This document shows positions 50,673 through 63,000 of a stretch of DNA of 64,000 nt, in pieces (position 1 is the stretch's first letter; each line of letters starts with the position of its first letter). Source of the DNA: Fusarium oxysporum f. sp. lycopersici 4287 (lineage: Eukaryota; Ascomycota; Sordariomycetes; Hypocreales; Nectriaceae); assembly GCF_000149955.1 (NCBI RefSeq), contig NC_030999.1, positions 292,068 to 356,067 of the forward strand. Reading direction: 5' to 3'. Below the pieces are notes generated by a model. That model saw nothing but the letters and a program-made list of their open reading frames with translations, did no database searches and was not told the origin of the DNA. The position numbers and the translations under genes are program-made.

Positions 50673-53600
50673 TCAGTATTGTGTGTCGAGTCGGCCTGTG
50701 GCCATTGCAAATCGTATAGTTGCATGGACTGCCTGCATGTTTGGCGTCCACTTTGCGTCATCTGATGGTGACTTTCCTCCTAGGTAGAACGAGAGGTTTC
50801 CTCTCGATGTCTCCGTGCACTGCAGCATCTCAGTCCTGTGCGCTGTCCATTTCCTGCATCGAAAGAGAAAGTGCTCCACTGTCTCTATCGCTTGCCCGCA
50901 TACGCATTTCTGTGACGCTGCTATGCTGATCCGGAAGAGGTATCCATTTAATCTGGCCATGCCTGTCCTAAGTTGTGCTAGCACGCTGGCTTCTCTCCGT
51001 GACAAGCCATCATAGAGCAATCGAGTGTGCTTACCCGGGAGCGCAGCATCAACCTTCTTCGAAAACTTCCCAACATTGTCTGGTAGCCGTTGGTTTGCAC
51101 GCTGGCTCGATCGGGCTATATTCAGGGTCGTCGATCGCATTTGGGGAAACTTCTGAGCCGGGACGGCACCGTCTTGGCTCGCACTTCGCGCCTCTTTCTT
51201 AGCCATTTTCAGGAGCCTGTGTTCAGCACTGGTGGGCATCCATATGACAGCCACCACGTTTCCTTTGACCCTCAATACATTGATGGAATCATATATGCAT
51301 TTAACATACTCTTGACCGGACTGCTGGCGAGGGTTTCGGACTGTGAGCACGGCGGCTTTGTTGCTCGCCAACAGTGCCACGCTTCGATACTCAAGGTCGG
51401 GTAAGTGTCTCAAAGCGTAAGCCATCGCTGCTAGTTGTCCGGAAAATGGGTTCTGCTCCGTCCTCATGCCGAGCGTGAAGGAAAAGCGCTCAAGCTTCGG
51501 TCCTCCTCGCACCGAGGTGGGGATCTCGATGACCCCGCCAACTCCGACTACCCCATTCCGCGCCGAACTGCTCACTGCTGCCCGTACCGCCCATCCTAGA
51601 TCTGCTTGTGTTGTCCCTAAACTATCCCCATCATCTACTATAGTCTGCACCCGTTCTACCCAGGGTGCCAACGTGAAAGGGTTGATCGTTTCTAGTTCTT
51701 CCATCGGGATCTCATTGAGTGCCACTGCTACCTCGTAGAATGGCGAGCGATTGTATCTTCTGAACTTTCGAATGCGAGATGTAGAGCTTCGGAGAGGGTT
51801 GGTTGTCGGAAGGGTATGTAGATCAGTCCACATCTTGATGGCCCGTTTCCAGAACCGCTCATGTACACTGGCGATATGTGCCTCTGCTTCTGCTACGCTT
51901 GTAGCCACTGTGAGGAATGTCCCCACGATTGCATTTGCCCCAATCCTCTGAACCCGGTTGATAGGGCTGGCTCTTCTATACCTGCATGCATGCATCCATA
52001 CGTTTGAGGCGTAGTCCACGACCGGGGCCACCGTGGCTGCGAACAACTGCCTCGCTGTCCTCGGAGTAAGACCCCTGAGCCTTTGCAGCTCCATCGCAGC
52101 GTTCAATCCCTTAGCCGCTGCCCGTGCAATGTGCTCTTTATATTTGAGGCCGGCATCCATGATCATTCCCAGAACCTTGACCTGAGACTTGGGCCGAATG
52201 AGCTGTCCCCTGATCGCGAAAGGTTCCTCGTCGGACTTGTATGCTTTCCGCGTGAAGTGTATGATCGCCGTCTTTTCTGTCTCGAACGTCGCGCCACTTC
52301 TTCTCTCCCAGTCTAGAGCTTTCTTAATGATCCCTTTGATCCCATCGCGGTTACTTTCTGCGGTTGGACCTGTCACCCACGCAGTGAAGTCATCCACAAA
52401 CGCTATCGCTCCCCCATAACAATCGATGCGTTGCTGGACAAGGTCCGCGTTGAAGAAGAGGAACAGGATCGGGGACAGAGGGGAGCCCTGCGGCAACCCG
52501 GCTTGTGGCAACTCTCGCTTCTCGGATGTCTGTCCGTTGACCTGAATAGTCGCTGTGCGATCCGAGCAAAAAGCTTCGATCCAGCGAAGTAGATCCTCTG
52601 GTATGCCCCTTGCTCTCAGTCTTTGGATGAGTCTCTCTTTGCACACCCCGTTGTAAGCTCCTTTGACGTCAAAGCTCACCAGGCTAAGGATCCATCGACC
52701 TCGCCAGGCGGCGTAGATCTGCTCTTGCAGCAGCATCAAAGCCTGCTCAGCGGAACGTTGTTTACGAGCTCCAAAGTGATTTGTTGGCAGTAATCCGTGT
52801 GTTTCAACAGCATGCGAGATCCTTTCTGCGACGACCGCCTCTAGTATTTTGCCCAGGGTAGATAGAAGCGAGATGGGCCTCCATGCCTTCGCGATCGAAT
52901 AGTTTTCCTTGTTTGGTTTCTTCAGAGGAATGATCTTGGCATGTCTCCATTGATCCGGCAGCACGCCATCTTCCAACGAAGCACGAAAAAGTGAGAAGAC
53001 TCGGTGCTTGACAGAAGGCCAGATCTGTTTCCAGACTGCGATTGGTAGCCCATCTTCGCCGGGTGCTTTCCATGATTTCGCCGCGAAAAGCTGTCGCTCT
53101 ACCTCCTCCATAGTGATATTTGGCATGACGACAGCAGATCCGCGCTGGGGTCGATCCCCTTCCACCTCGATGTGCTGCGGCAATGGAGGGAAGAACGTGA
53201 CTAACATCTCCTCGGCCTGTTCGATATTGTTGGTCGTACGTGTGCCGTCGACCCTCGTGAGTTGGGGTACTTTGCCAAATGCTGTATCGTCTCCGGACTT
53301 GAGATACTTTGCTGCCTTCCATATGTTGTCGTTATCGGCTAAAAACTCGTTCCAATGCGTCTTTTTCTGCTGTCTGATGGCATCATGGTACTGCTTTGCT
53401 GCTCCTCTCGCCGTGTCCTCAAGCTCCTCGCATGCTCGTCCCGCACGTCTCGATGCTCTGGCACGGTTCCTCCAGTGTGTGTATATCTGCCGAAGTTGCG
53501 TGAGGTCTGAGGTCCACCAACGCTTTGCGTATGGTGACGGCTTAGCTCTGGGTGTTAGCGCGCGGACTGCCTCCAGCACCACTGTCATAAGCCTGTCAGT

Positions 53601-54189
53601 CTTCTGCTGTACGGTGCCTTGTTCCGGAATGGACTCTAACGCCTCGGCAATCCGGGCGTTGATCTTCTTCCATGGTGCGTTCTTGAGCAAAAGTCGCTCC
53701 TGGGCTTGCGGCATCGGAACAGAGACATCGAACTCCGTCTCGATAGCACGATGATCGGATCCGTGCTCTGTGCCGTGTATCATACACTTGACAGTCGAGG
53801 TCGCTAGGTCTGCCGAAGCAAGGACCAGGTCGACTGTTGTCTCGAAATCTCCGCCACTCCACGTCTTCGTCCCCCTTGGAAGCAGGCTCGTTAGATCAAA
53901 CTCAGTCATAAGGCTGATGATCTGATCCGCTTCGCCTTGCCTCGTCAAGGATATCTCATCTCCTCCCCATAATTGGTCGTGTCGGTTGAAGTCTCCAACA
54001 ATTACCACATCCACCAGCCCACCGGCTTGTCTTCTTGTGCCTGAAATGACCTGATGCAGCAGGTTGCAGGTACCTTGCAACGCCTCATCGTCTCGTCCCG
54101 GTACGTAAACGGACACAACCAGTACTAGGCGTCCAGGAAGTCGCAAGATGGCTGCCGTCATATCTGCCGTCTGTATCGGTATCTGCTCC
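50673..54189 (-). CDS. LINE-A ORF2 (endonuclease-reverse transcriptase-RNase H), 5' end in gap
   Basis: About 1,170 open codons up to the gap. An apurinic-like endonuclease ([17 protein letters not shown], then [11 protein letters not shown]) is followed by reverse transcriptase ([57 protein letters not shown]). An RNase H-like region ([11 protein letters not shown], then [16 protein letters not shown]) and a C-terminal CCHC-type motif ([17 protein letters not shown]) complete it. Related to but clearly different from LINE-B/C, roughly two thirds identical by eye. No stops, so possibly functional. Confidence 0.9.
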
Positions 54190-54289
54190 NNNNNNNNNNN
54201 NNNNNNNNNNNNNNNNNNNNNNNNNNNNNNNNNNNNNNNNNNNNNNNNNNNNNNNNNNNNNNNNNNNNNNNNNNNNNNNNNNNNNNNNN
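54190..54289. other. Assembly gap of 100 N
   Basis: Exactly 100 unknown bases, the usual placeholder for a gap of unknown length. It lies where ORF1 should be, in a repeat family with several copies nearby. Confidence 0.98.
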
Positions 54290-54347
54290 CCGGATCGTCT
54301 CCCATGACGATGATGACGTCTGATGCGGGGTTCGCAACACCAGACAT
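54290..54347 (-). CDS. LINE-A ORF1, first 19 codons
   Basis: MSGVANPASDVIIVMGDDP, matching the start of the degenerate LINE at 37.7 kb. The rest lies in the gap. The apparent continuous frame into ORF2 is an artefact of the 100 N. Confidence 0.75.
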
Positions 54348-54498
54348 CCACCAAGGGCCTGAATCTCCGCCAGGCAGTCCTCAGGATTTTTGAAAGTGAT
54401 AAATAGGATAAATAAAAGTTATTTTAAAAGGAAGATTGTTTTCTGCTGTGCCGTCAAGATGCTTTGGCTTTTTTTTGTCGCTGCCTTACAGTGCAGTC

Positions 54499-54521
54499 TG
54501 CGGAGGTACAATACAATACAA
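54499..54521. repeat. 23-bp direct repeat flanking LINE-A (right copy)
   Basis: Identical to 50226-50248; overlaps the (TTGTA)n tail of LINE-B. Confidence 0.75.
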
Positions 54522-54833
54522 TACAAGTCTATTACGCCCGGTAGGCCAACGCCCAATGGGCTCTGAAGCTAAAGGTACATACACTTCGCTAGTTATTGCC
54601 TTGCTCTCGCCAAGCCCATACAATTCTCACCTTGTTCCTTCCAGTCTAGTCATTGCTTTTCTTCTTAGTCCTCGTGATTGTTAGTAGTAGCAGGTCAACT
54701 TGAAGCCCAATTCCTCCAAGTGTTCAGTTTCCTATCTTCGGCGGCTGAAGCAATGCCTGCTGTTGATTATTTGAGGGCGTCATAGGTTATCGGTTAGTGT
54801 TGATAAAATGTTACTAGGTTAGTAGTGTTCCCG

Positions 54834-57800
54834 TCATCTCCGTTCCAAGCGACCTGTAGCGATCGCGAACCTAATCGTGGCCAGCACCGCGTCCATGTCT
54901 GGCTTCCATTCCTGACCGTCTGATGCTGCCTTACCTCCCAGATGAAAGGAGAGGTTGCCGCGTTTCTCATTTATACTCTGAAACATCTCTTTGCGTTGTG
55001 TCGTCCATTTCACGCATCGAAAGAGGAAATGCTCTACCGTTTCCTTTGCCCGCCCGCACGGACATTCATCCGTCGGTGCTGCCCTGATCTGATATAGGTA
55101 ACCGTTCAGTCGCGCCATTCCGGTTCTCAGTTGTGCCAGCACGCTGGCCTCTTTCCATGATAATTGATCGTACAGCAGGCGGGTATGTTTACCAGGCAGA
55201 GCCGAGTCGACCCTTCTAGAATGCCTGCCCACTCCATCTGGTAGCTTCCTCTCGCTTCGCAAACCTGCCCTCGTTCGATTAAGAATTGTGGTCTTCGCTT
55301 TGATCATTCCTCTCCGTGGTGTCATGTACGGCTCCGTTGCGTAACGAGCTGACATCTTGGCTGTCTTCTGGATTTTGAGCTCGCTGTCGCGTGGTAGCCA
55401 GATGATATTGACTCTGTTGCCGTTTCCTCGGAGCTTCTCTATAGCATCATATATCTCTCGGATGTGCCCTTGGCCTGACTGCTGGCGTGGGTTACCTATA
55501 GCTTGTGCAGCCGATTTGTTACTTGTCGCGATCACAATGACTCGATACTTCATCTCCGGCAGGTAGTTGAGACCATGAGCGATCGCTGCCAGTTCGGCTG
55601 TGTACGGGTTGTGTTCTTCCCTCGTACCCAGGGTGACCGAAAAGGTTTCGCTGATCTTGCCGGCTCTTGCCACGGATATGGGGATTCTGATAGCTACTCC
55701 CATGCCGACTAGATCATTCCGTGCGGAGCTGCTTGTCGCTATCCTGACCGCCCATCCTGCTTTGGCTAGCTCTTTGATCTTGTTTTCTTCTTCCTCTCCT
55801 TGACTGTTCAGTATGACTTGTAGGCGTGCCTCCCACGGAGCGAGGGTGAATGGTTGAATGACTTCCATGGTATCCTTCGGTACCTCTCTGCATACATCCG
55901 CGATGCGCCTGAGTGGAGATATGAAGCGCCTGAAGGCTTTGATTCCTCGTAGGAGTTCCCGGACCGGGTTGGTCCGCGGCAGCGTGTGTATGTCTACCCA
56001 TAACTTGCTTGCTCGTCTCCAGAACCTTTCTTGAATGGTCGCTATGTGGGCTTCAGCTTCGGCCACTCCTGTCGCCACGCTTGTGAAGGACCCTATAATC
56101 GTCTGTGCTCCTATTCTTTGTACTCGATGGATCGCATATGCCGATACTGTTTTGCACGCATGCATCCAGACGTTGGAGGCGTAGTCCACCACAGGGGCTA
56201 CCATGGCTGTAAAAAGCTGCCTCGTTGTTGAGGGAGCCATTCCTTTCAGTCGTTTCAGTTCCAACGCAGCTCCTAAACCCTTGGTTGCTGCCCTTGCGAT
56301 GTGTTGCTTGTAGTGAAGCCGTGAGTCCATGATGACACCCAGGATCTTGACCTGATCCTTCGGAAAGACTCTCTCACCCTTAATAGTAAATGGTTCTGAG
56401 TCTACTCTGCCTGTGTACCTGGTGAAATGTATGATCGCCGTTTTTTCCGCCTCAAACGTCGCACCGCTGCGTCTCTCCCAGTCAAGAGCTTTGTCAATGA
56501 CCGATTGAATCCCTCTCTGGTTGCTCTGGGCTGTCGGTCCCGATACCCACGCCGTGTAGTCATCGACAAATGCAATAGCCCCACCATTCTTATCGATCTG
56601 AGTTTGCACTAGATCTGCATTGAAGAATAGAAACAGTATCGGTGACAAGGGCGACCCCTGCGGAAGTCCTGCTTGTGGTAGAGGTCGGTTTTCGGAACTT
56701 TGGCCATTAATTACAATGGTTGCAGTTCGCTCTGAACAAAAGGCATCGATCCAGCGCAAGAGACCCTCGGGGATCCCTCTCGCCTTCATCCGCTGCAGCA
56801 ACCTCTCTTTGCACACGCCGTTGTATGCGCCTTTAACATCGAAACTAACAACGCTCACAACGTGACGTGAGCGCCATGCTGAGAAGATGTGTTCTTGCAG
56901 GAGTACGAGGGCTTGCTCCGCTGATCGTTGCTTCCGCGCGCCGAAATGGTTGGTCGGAAGAAGTCCGTGAGTCTCCACCGCGTGGGAGATTCTCTCAGCA
57001 ACTACCGACTCTAACACCTTACCCAGCGTAGCGAGAAGCGAGATTGGTCTCCACGCTTTCGCAATCGTGTAATCATCTTTACCTGGCTTCTTGAGTGGGA
57101 TGATTCGAGCATGTCTCCACTGGTTTGGTATCACGCCTTCGTCCAGTGATGCTTGGAAGATGGCGAGGACGTCGTGTTTCACTGACGGCCAGACTTGCTT
57201 CCAGACGATCGCTGGTAGTCCATCTTCTCCTGGTGCCTTCCATGATTTTGTCGCCCACAGTTGACGTTCCACTTCTTCCAAAGTCAGGTCGGGCATCGTT
57301 ACTGGGGCTCTCTGTTGTCGTGGTCCTTCGTCTTCGATGGTGTCTGGCAATGGCGGGAAGAACTTGGCTAGCAGTTCTTCGGCTTGCTCTTTATGGCTCG
57401 TTGTTGCTGTTCCGTCTGCTTTGACGAGCTGCGGTACTTTCCCAAAAGCTGCGTCATCCCCAGACTTCATGTACTTGGCTGCTTTCCAGATATTATCGTT
57501 ATCCGCCAGAAACTCCTTCCAATAATTGTTCTTGCGTTGTCGGATGGCATCGTGGTATTGCTTCGCCGCAGCCTTTGCCGTGTCTTCGAGATCTGCAGTG
57601 TTCTGTCCCGCACGCCTTATGGCTCGGGCTCGATTCCTCCAGTACGTGTATATATGCCGCAGCTGTGTGAGGTCATGGGTCCACCACCGCTTTGCATATG
57701 GCGACGGTTTGGCTCTGGGTGTCAGTGCTTGGACTGCTTCCAGCACGGCCGACATTAACCTGTCCGTTTTCTGCTGCACCGTGTTTCCCACTGGCCTAAC

Positions 57801-58655
57801 TCTCAGCGTCTCCACAATCCTACTGTTGATCTCCTTCCAGGGTGCATTCTTGAACAGAAGTCTTTCTTCCTGTTTCGGTGCCGGGACTGAAATGTCGAAC
57901 ACCGTCTCTATCGTGCGATGGTCCGACCCGTGCTCCGTACCATGTATTGCACATTTGATGTTTGTGTCTGCAAGCTCCTCGGACGCCAGAACCAAGTCAA
58001 TGGTTGTTTCGTAGTCTCCGCTTTGCCATGTCTTTGTGCCCCGGCGAAGGAGGCTCCTAAGCATGAAATCGTTCATCAAGTCAATGATCGGATCCGCCTC
58101 GCCCTGTCTCTCCACTGATATATCGTCTCCGCCCCACATCTGGTCGTGGCGGTTAAAGTCGCCAGCAATGACCAGATCTACCGCTCTCCCCGATCTCTGT
58201 CTCACCTCTTTAATAGCTTTACGAAGCTTAGCGCATATGTCTTGTAGAGCTTGGCCGTCTCCCCCCGGCACGTAGACAGACGCCGTGAAGACCAGACGAT
58301 CTGGCAGCCGAACAACCGCTGCCGTCACGTCTGGGGAGTCTATCGGCACCTGCTCGGCTTCCACCTCCTTGTTCACCCAAAGCATACTCCGAATCACCCA
58401 TCTACCTTCCCTCTCTGTCGTAGGCACCATCTTGACCCATTTGTGGTGCCCCATCGGTATTGTTAATAGCCTACCCTGAATCCTCCGTGCTTGGGGTTCT
58501 TGGATGGCTAATACGGTTGCATCCTGAATGTTCTTGTCGTTCATTAAACTATCATGTACCGGTCCTTGCTTTCTGACATTCAGTTGAAACAGTCGGAATA
58601 TGCTATTCATGTTGTAATGGATAGAGCTTCCGGCAGCTTCTGCTGTATGACTCAT
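54834..58655 (-). CDS. LINE-B ORF2 (endonuclease-reverse transcriptase-RNase H)
   Basis: 1,273 residues. The endonuclease occupies about 20-250 ([28 protein letters not shown]). The reverse transcriptase occupies about 480-780, with the catalytic FVDDYTAW near 697 and [13 protein letters not shown] before it. An RNase H-like region lies at about 950-1080 ([25 protein letters not shown]), and a [17 protein letters not shown] motif near 1220. This order fits the Tad1/I group of LINEs, which carry RNase H. The ATG lies inside ORF1 and the frames overlap by 53 nt. Confidence 0.92.
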   Translation of the reverse strand: MSHTAEAAGSSIHYNMNSIFRLFQLNVRKQGPVHDSLMNDKNIQDATVLAIQEPQARRIQGRLLTIPMGHHKWVKMVPTTEREGRWVIRSMLWVNKEVEAEQVPIDSPDVTAAVVRLPDRLVFTASVYVPGGDGQALQDICAKLRKAIKEVRQRSGRAVDLVIAGDFNRHDQMWGGDDISVERQGEADPIIDLMNDFMLRSLLRRGTKTWQSGDYETTIDLVLASEELADTNIKCAIHGTEHGSDHRTIETVFDISVPAPKQEERLLFKNAPWKEINSRIVETLRVRPVGNTVQQKTDRLMSAVLEAVQALTPRAKPSPYAKRWWTHDLTQLRHIYTYWRNRARAIRRAGQNTADLEDTAKAAAKQYHDAIRQRKNNYWKEFLADNDNIWKAAKYMKSGDDAAFGKVPQLVKADGTATTSHKEQAEELLAKFFPPLPDTIEDEGPRQQRAPVTMPDLTLEEVERQLWATKSWKAPGEDGLPAIVWKQVWPSVKHDVLAIFQASLDEGVIPNQWRHARIIPLKKPGKDDYTIAKAWRPISLLATLGKVLESVVAERISHAVETHGLLPTNHFGARKQRSAEQALVLLQEHIFSAWRSRHVVSVVSFDVKGAYNGVCKERLLQRMKARGIPEGLLRWIDAFCSERTATIVINGQSSENRPLPQAGLPQGSPLSPILFLFFNADLVQTQIDKNGGAIAFVDDYTAWVSGPTAQSNQRGIQSVIDKALDWERRSGATFEAEKTAIIHFTRYTGRVDSEPFTIKGERVFPKDQVKILGVIMDSRLHYKQHIARAATKGLGAALELKRLKGMAPSTTRQLFTAMVAPVVDYASNVWMHACKTVSAYAIHRVQRIGAQTIIGSFTSVATGVAEAEAHIATIQERFWRRASKLWVDIHTLPRTNPVRELLRGIKAFRRFISPLRRIADVCREVPKDTMEVIQPFTLAPWEARLQVILNSQGEEEENKIKELAKAGWAVRIATSSSARNDLVGMGVAIRIPISVARAGKISETFSVTLGTREEHNPYTAELAAIAHGLNYLPEMKYRVIVIATSNKSAAQAIGNPRQQSGQGHIREIYDAIEKLRGNGNRVNIIWLPRDSELKIQKTAKMSARYATEPYMTPRRGMIKAKTTILNRTRAGLRSERKLPDGVGRHSRRVDSALPGKHTRLLYDQLSWKEASVLAQLRTGMARLNGYLYQIRAAPTDECPCGRAKETVEHFLFRCVKWTTQRKEMFQSINEKRGNLSFHLGGKAASDGQEWKPDMDAVLATIRFAIATGRLERR

Positions 58656-59922
58656 GGGGGCCGCCGCATGGGATACATTTCGGAATCATTCCTGTGCATG
58701 CACTGTGGTGATGGCCTTCTTGCCCGCATCTGCCACAGACTTGTGGTCTGTCGCATTGGTAGGCCTTATGGCTCGTGATCTCTTGGCAGTTGTAACATTG
58801 CTTGGGGCGCTCACGACGTTCAAACGCCTTTGTAGTACCGGATTCTCCTCCAGCCACAAAGAATCCTTCATTGATGAACCGCCTAGCTTCTGACCGTTTT
58901 TTGAGATATACGACCATCGAGCCATATGCCTTGGGGATATCTCTCTTGCTGAGCCATGCTATCTTTGCAACCTCGGTGTCATTTTCTCGGCCGAGCATCT
59001 CGGTGATCTCAGTTCGAACTTCGTTCCTCTCGTTTAGCACCGCAATACGGCTGGTATTATCCACTCTGATAGGGTACAGGTCGTCTCGTAGGATCCGGGC
59101 TCCTGGGGCCAGTTTTGTTTCCGCTGCGCGTTTCACAATCTCATGCTCGCTCTCGTCCCTGCAGGTGATCCTGATGCGGTGGGGATTCTTTGGGTCCCTA
59201 GTCACCGCTCGGCATCGCCACGTGGGATTATCCAGTTCGGAGCGGACTTCGTTCTCCACTGTCGCTCGGATCGTCCCGGCTGAGAGCCTAGTCTCATCTT
59301 TTCCTAGTCTTGAAACGTCAATCGTGCAGTAAAGCATGTCTGTGGGGTTCGGCGGAGCGGCTAAGGTCCTCGAATCGTTGTGGGGTAAGAACGGTGTCAG
59401 TCGTGTGACGTCAGCATATGATCGTTGAGGTCCGTCCAATGCATTCGTGGTGATAGTTTCGAGCTGCTCGCGGGCTCGCTGCAGTTCCTCGGTCATCTGT
59501 TCCTTGATCTCCACCATCTGCTTGCTCATCTCGTGCACTGTCTCTTCCTGCTTTGCAACAGCTTCCCTAAGTTCCCTGGACATCTCTATCTGTTCCTTCA
59601 GCGCTTCCTGCAGCCTCTTGGTCTCCCTGCGCGACTCCGCCAGGAGGTCCAGCGCCTTCTGCAGCATTGCCCTTCCATCGCTACTTCCGCTGCCGCTGCC
59701 GCTACTCTTTCGGGTTTCGGTCGGTCGGTCGATCTGTTCTTCGGCCGGTACATTTCGCGTCGTCTGCCGGGTAGTTTTTCGCGTTTCTTTGGCAGTGTCT
59801 TCCAATTGTCGCGCGGTGTCTCGGACTTTGCTCGTTGGCCTCACCATTCGACTCGGGCGCTTTGGCGTCGAAAAAGGGGCGTCCTGCTCCACTACGATCT
59901 CGGCTCCCATTGGGTCCGCCAT
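58603..59922 (-). CDS. LINE-B ORF1 (Gag-like, coiled coil and zinc knuckles)
   Basis: 439 residues. A basic, Thr/Arg-rich start and a Ser-Gly linker (about 70-83) are followed by a long coiled coil (about 85-165, [20 protein letters not shown]). A central RNA-binding-like domain ([20 protein letters not shown] near 310) and CCHC knuckles at the C-terminus ([44 protein letters not shown]) complete it. It would coat the LINE RNA as a chaperone. The intact sequence allows the degenerate copy at 4.0-5.1 kb to be recognised. Confidence 0.9.
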   Translation of the reverse strand: MADPMGAEIVVEQDAPFSTPKRPSRMVRPTSKVRDTARQLEDTAKETRKTTRQTTRNVPAEEQIDRPTETRKSSGSGSGSSDGRAMLQKALDLLAESRRETKRLQEALKEQIEMSRELREAVAKQEETVHEMSKQMVEIKEQMTEELQRAREQLETITTNALDGPQRSYADVTRLTPFLPHNDSRTLAAPPNPTDMLYCTIDVSRLGKDETRLSAGTIRATVENEVRSELDNPTWRCRAVTRDPKNPHRIRITCRDESEHEIVKRAAETKLAPGARILRDDLYPIRVDNTSRIAVLNERNEVRTEITEMLGRENDTEVAKIAWLSKRDIPKAYGSMVVYLKKRSEARRFINEGFFVAGGESGTTKAFERRERPKQCYNCQEITSHKAYQCDRPQVCGRCGQEGHHHSACTGMIPKCIPCGGPHESYSRSCRKLYPLQHE

Positions 59923-60060
59923 GATGGTAGGCTAACCAACCTCCACACACACTTCTTTGGTCAGGATACCCACGATAACCTGCTTATACTTGATGCGTTT
60001 CTCAAACAATCGAGCCTTCTTGGGGGGCCTGATAAGCTCCTGTCCTTCCCATGTCGGTAC

Positions 60061-63000
60061 TTGTACAGTACAATACAAGTCTATTACGCCCGGTAGGCCA
60101 ACGCCCAATGGGCTCTGAAGCTAAAGGTACATACACTTCGCTAGTTATTGCCTTGCTCTCGCCAAGCCCATACAATTCTCACCTTGTTCCTTCCAGTCTA
60201 GTCATTGCTTTTCTTCTTAGTCCTCGTGATTGTTAGTAGTAGCAGGTCAACTTGAAGCCCAATTCCTCCAAGTGTTCAGTTTCCTATCTTCGGCGGCTGA
60301 AGCAATGCCTGCTGTTGATTATTTGAGGGCGTCATAGGTTATCGGTTAGTGTTGATAAAATGTTACTAGGTTAGTAGTGTTCCCGTCATCTCCGTTCCAA
60401 GCGACCTGTAGCGATCGCGAACCTAATCGTGGCCAGCACCGCGTCCATGTCTGGCTTCCATTCCTGACCGTCTGATGCTGCCTTACCTCCCAGATGAAAG
60501 GAGAGGTTGCCGCGTTTCTCATTTATACTCTGAAACATCTCTTTGCGTTGTGTCGTCCATTTCACGCAGCGGAAGAGAAAATGCTCTACCGTTTCCTTTG
60601 CCCGCCCGCACGGACATTCATCCGTCGGTGCTGCCCTGATCTGGTATAGATAACCGTTCAGTCGCGCCATTCCGGTTCTGAGCTGCGCCAGTACACTGGC
60701 CTCTTTCCATGATAATTGGTCGTATAGCAGGCGGGTATGTTTACCAGGCAGAGCTGAGTCGACCTTCCTAGAATGCCTGCCAACTCCATCTGGTAGCTTC
60801 CTTTCCGTTCGTAGATCTGCCCTCGCTCGATTGAGAATTGTAGTCTTCGCTTTGGTCATTCCTCTCTGCGGCGTCATGTACGGCTCCGTTGCATGACGGG
60901 CCGACATCTTGGCTGTCTTTTGAATGTTGAGCTCACTATACGAGGATAGCCAGATGATATTGACTCTGTTGCCGTTTCCTCGGAGCTTCTCTACAGCATC
61001 ATATATCTCTCGGATGTGCCCTTGGCCTGACTGCTGGCGTGGGTTACCTATAGCCTGGGCTGCAGATCTGTTACTTGTCGCGATCACAATGACTCGATAC
61101 TTCATCTCCGGCAGGTAGTTGAGACCATGAGCGATCGCTGCCAGTTCGGCTGTGTACGGGTTGTGTTCTTCCCTCGTACCCAGGGTGACCGAAAAGGTTT
61201 CGCTGATCTTGCCGGCTCTTGCCACGGATATGGGGATTCTGATAGCTACTCCCATGCCGACTAGATCATTCCGTGCGGAGCTGCTTGTCGCTATCCTGAC
61301 CGCCCATCCTGCTTTGGCTAGCTCTTTGATCTTGTTTTCTTCTTCCTCTCCTTGACTGTTCAGTATGACTTGTAGGCGTGCCTCCCACGGAGCGAGGGTG
61401 AATGGTTGAATGACTTCCATGGTATCCTTCGGTACCTCTCTGCATACATCCGCGATGCGCCTGAGTGGAGATATGAAGCGCCTGAAGGCTTTGATTCCTC
61501 GTAGGAGTTCCCGGACCGGGTTGGTCCGCGGCAGCGTGTGTATGTCTACCCATAACTTGCTTGCTCGTCTCCAGAACCTTTCTTGAATGGTCGCTATGTG
61601 GGCTTCAGCTTCGGCCACTCCTGTCGCCACGCTTGTAAAGGATCCTATGATTGCTTGTGCTCCTATCCTTTGTACTCGATGGATCGCATACGCCGATACT
61701 GTTTTGCACGCATGCATCCAGACGTTGGAGGCATAGTCCACAATAGGGGCTACCATGGCTGTAAAAAGCTGCCTCGTTGTCGAGGGAGCCATTCCCTTCA
61801 GACGTTTCAGTTCCATCGCAGCTCCTAAACCCTTCGTTGCTGCCCTTGCGATGTGTTGCTTGTAGTGAAGCCGTGAGTCCATGATGACACCCAGGATCTT
61901 GACCTGATCCTTCGGAAAGACTCTCTCACCCTTAATAGTAAATGGTTCTGAGTCTACTCTGCCTGTGTACCTGGTGAAATGTATGATCGCCGTTTTTTCC
62001 GCCTCAAACGTCGCACCGCTGCGTCTCTCCCAGTCAAGAGCTTTGTCAATGACCGATTGAATCCCTCTCTGGTTGCTCTGGGCTGTCGGTCCCGATACCC
62101 ACGCCGTGTAGTCATCGACGAAGGCGATGGCACCACCATTTCTATCGATCTGCGTCTGCACTAGATCTGCGTTGAAGAATAGAAACAGTATCGGTGACAA
62201 GGGCGACCCCTGCGGGAGTCCTGCTTGTGGTAGAGGTCGGCTTTCAGAACTTTGGCCATTAATTACAATGGTTGCAGTTCGCTCTGAACAAAAGGCATCG
62301 ATCCAGCGCAAGAGACCCTCGGGGATCCCTCTCGCCTTCATCCGCTGCAGCAACCTCTCTTTGCACACGCCGTTGTATGCGCCTTTAACATCGAAACTAA
62401 CAACGCTCACAACGTGACGTGAGCGCCATGCTGAGAAGATGTGTTCTTGCAGGAGTACGAGGGCTTGCTCTGCTGATCGTTGCTTCCGCGCGCCGAAATG
62501 GTTGGTCGGAAGCAGCCCGTGGGTCTCTACCGCGTGGGAGATTCTCTCAGCAACTACCGACTCTAACACCTTACCCAGCGTAGCGAGAAGCGAGATTGGT
62601 CTCCACGCTTTCGCAGTCGTGTAATCATCTTTACCTGGCTTCTTGAGTGGGATGATTCGAGCATGTCTCCACTGGTTTGGTATCACGCCTTCGTCCAGTG
62701 ATGCTTGGAAGATGGCGAGGACGTCGTGTTTCACTGACGGCCAGACTTGCTTCCAGACGATCGCTGGTAGTCCATCTTCTCCTGGTGCCTTCCATGATTT
62801 TGTCGCCCACAGTTGACGTTCCACCTCCTCTAGAGTCAGATTTGGCATCGTTACTGGGGCTCTTTGTTGCCGTGGTCCTTCGTCTTCGATGTTGTCTGGC
62901 AGTGGCGGAAAGAACTTGGCTAACAGTTCTTCGGCTTGTTCTTTATGGCTCGTTGTTGCTGTTCCATCTGCTTTAACGAGCTGCGGTACTTTCCCAAAAG

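Larger units (their letters stand above)
50249..54498 (-). mobile_element. LINE-A, Tad-like non-LTR retrotransposon with an assembly gap
   Basis: Read on the minus strand: leader, ORF1 start (54347), 100 N, then ORF2 (endonuclease, reverse transcriptase, RNase H), a 3' UTR and a (TTGTA)n tail. The whole is flanked by a 23-bp direct repeat. Most of ORF1 and the beginning of ORF2 are missing in the gap; compared with LINE-B the missing part should be well over 1 kb. Confidence 0.88.
54522..60060 (-). mobile_element. LINE-B, complete Tad-like non-LTR retrotransposon
   Basis: About 5.5 kb: short leader, ORF1, overlapping ORF2, 3' UTR of about 300 bp beginning after 54833, and a (TTGTA)n tail. 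Both frames are intact. Its 5' end abuts the 3' tail of LINE-C and its tail abuts LINE-A. Confidence 0.92.

Noticed and set aside
50673..54347. One 1,224-residue protein spanning the run of N
   Set aside because: The frame is continuous only through 100 placeholder bases. The two sides are the ORF1 start and the inside of ORF2, which are separate proteins in LINE-B.
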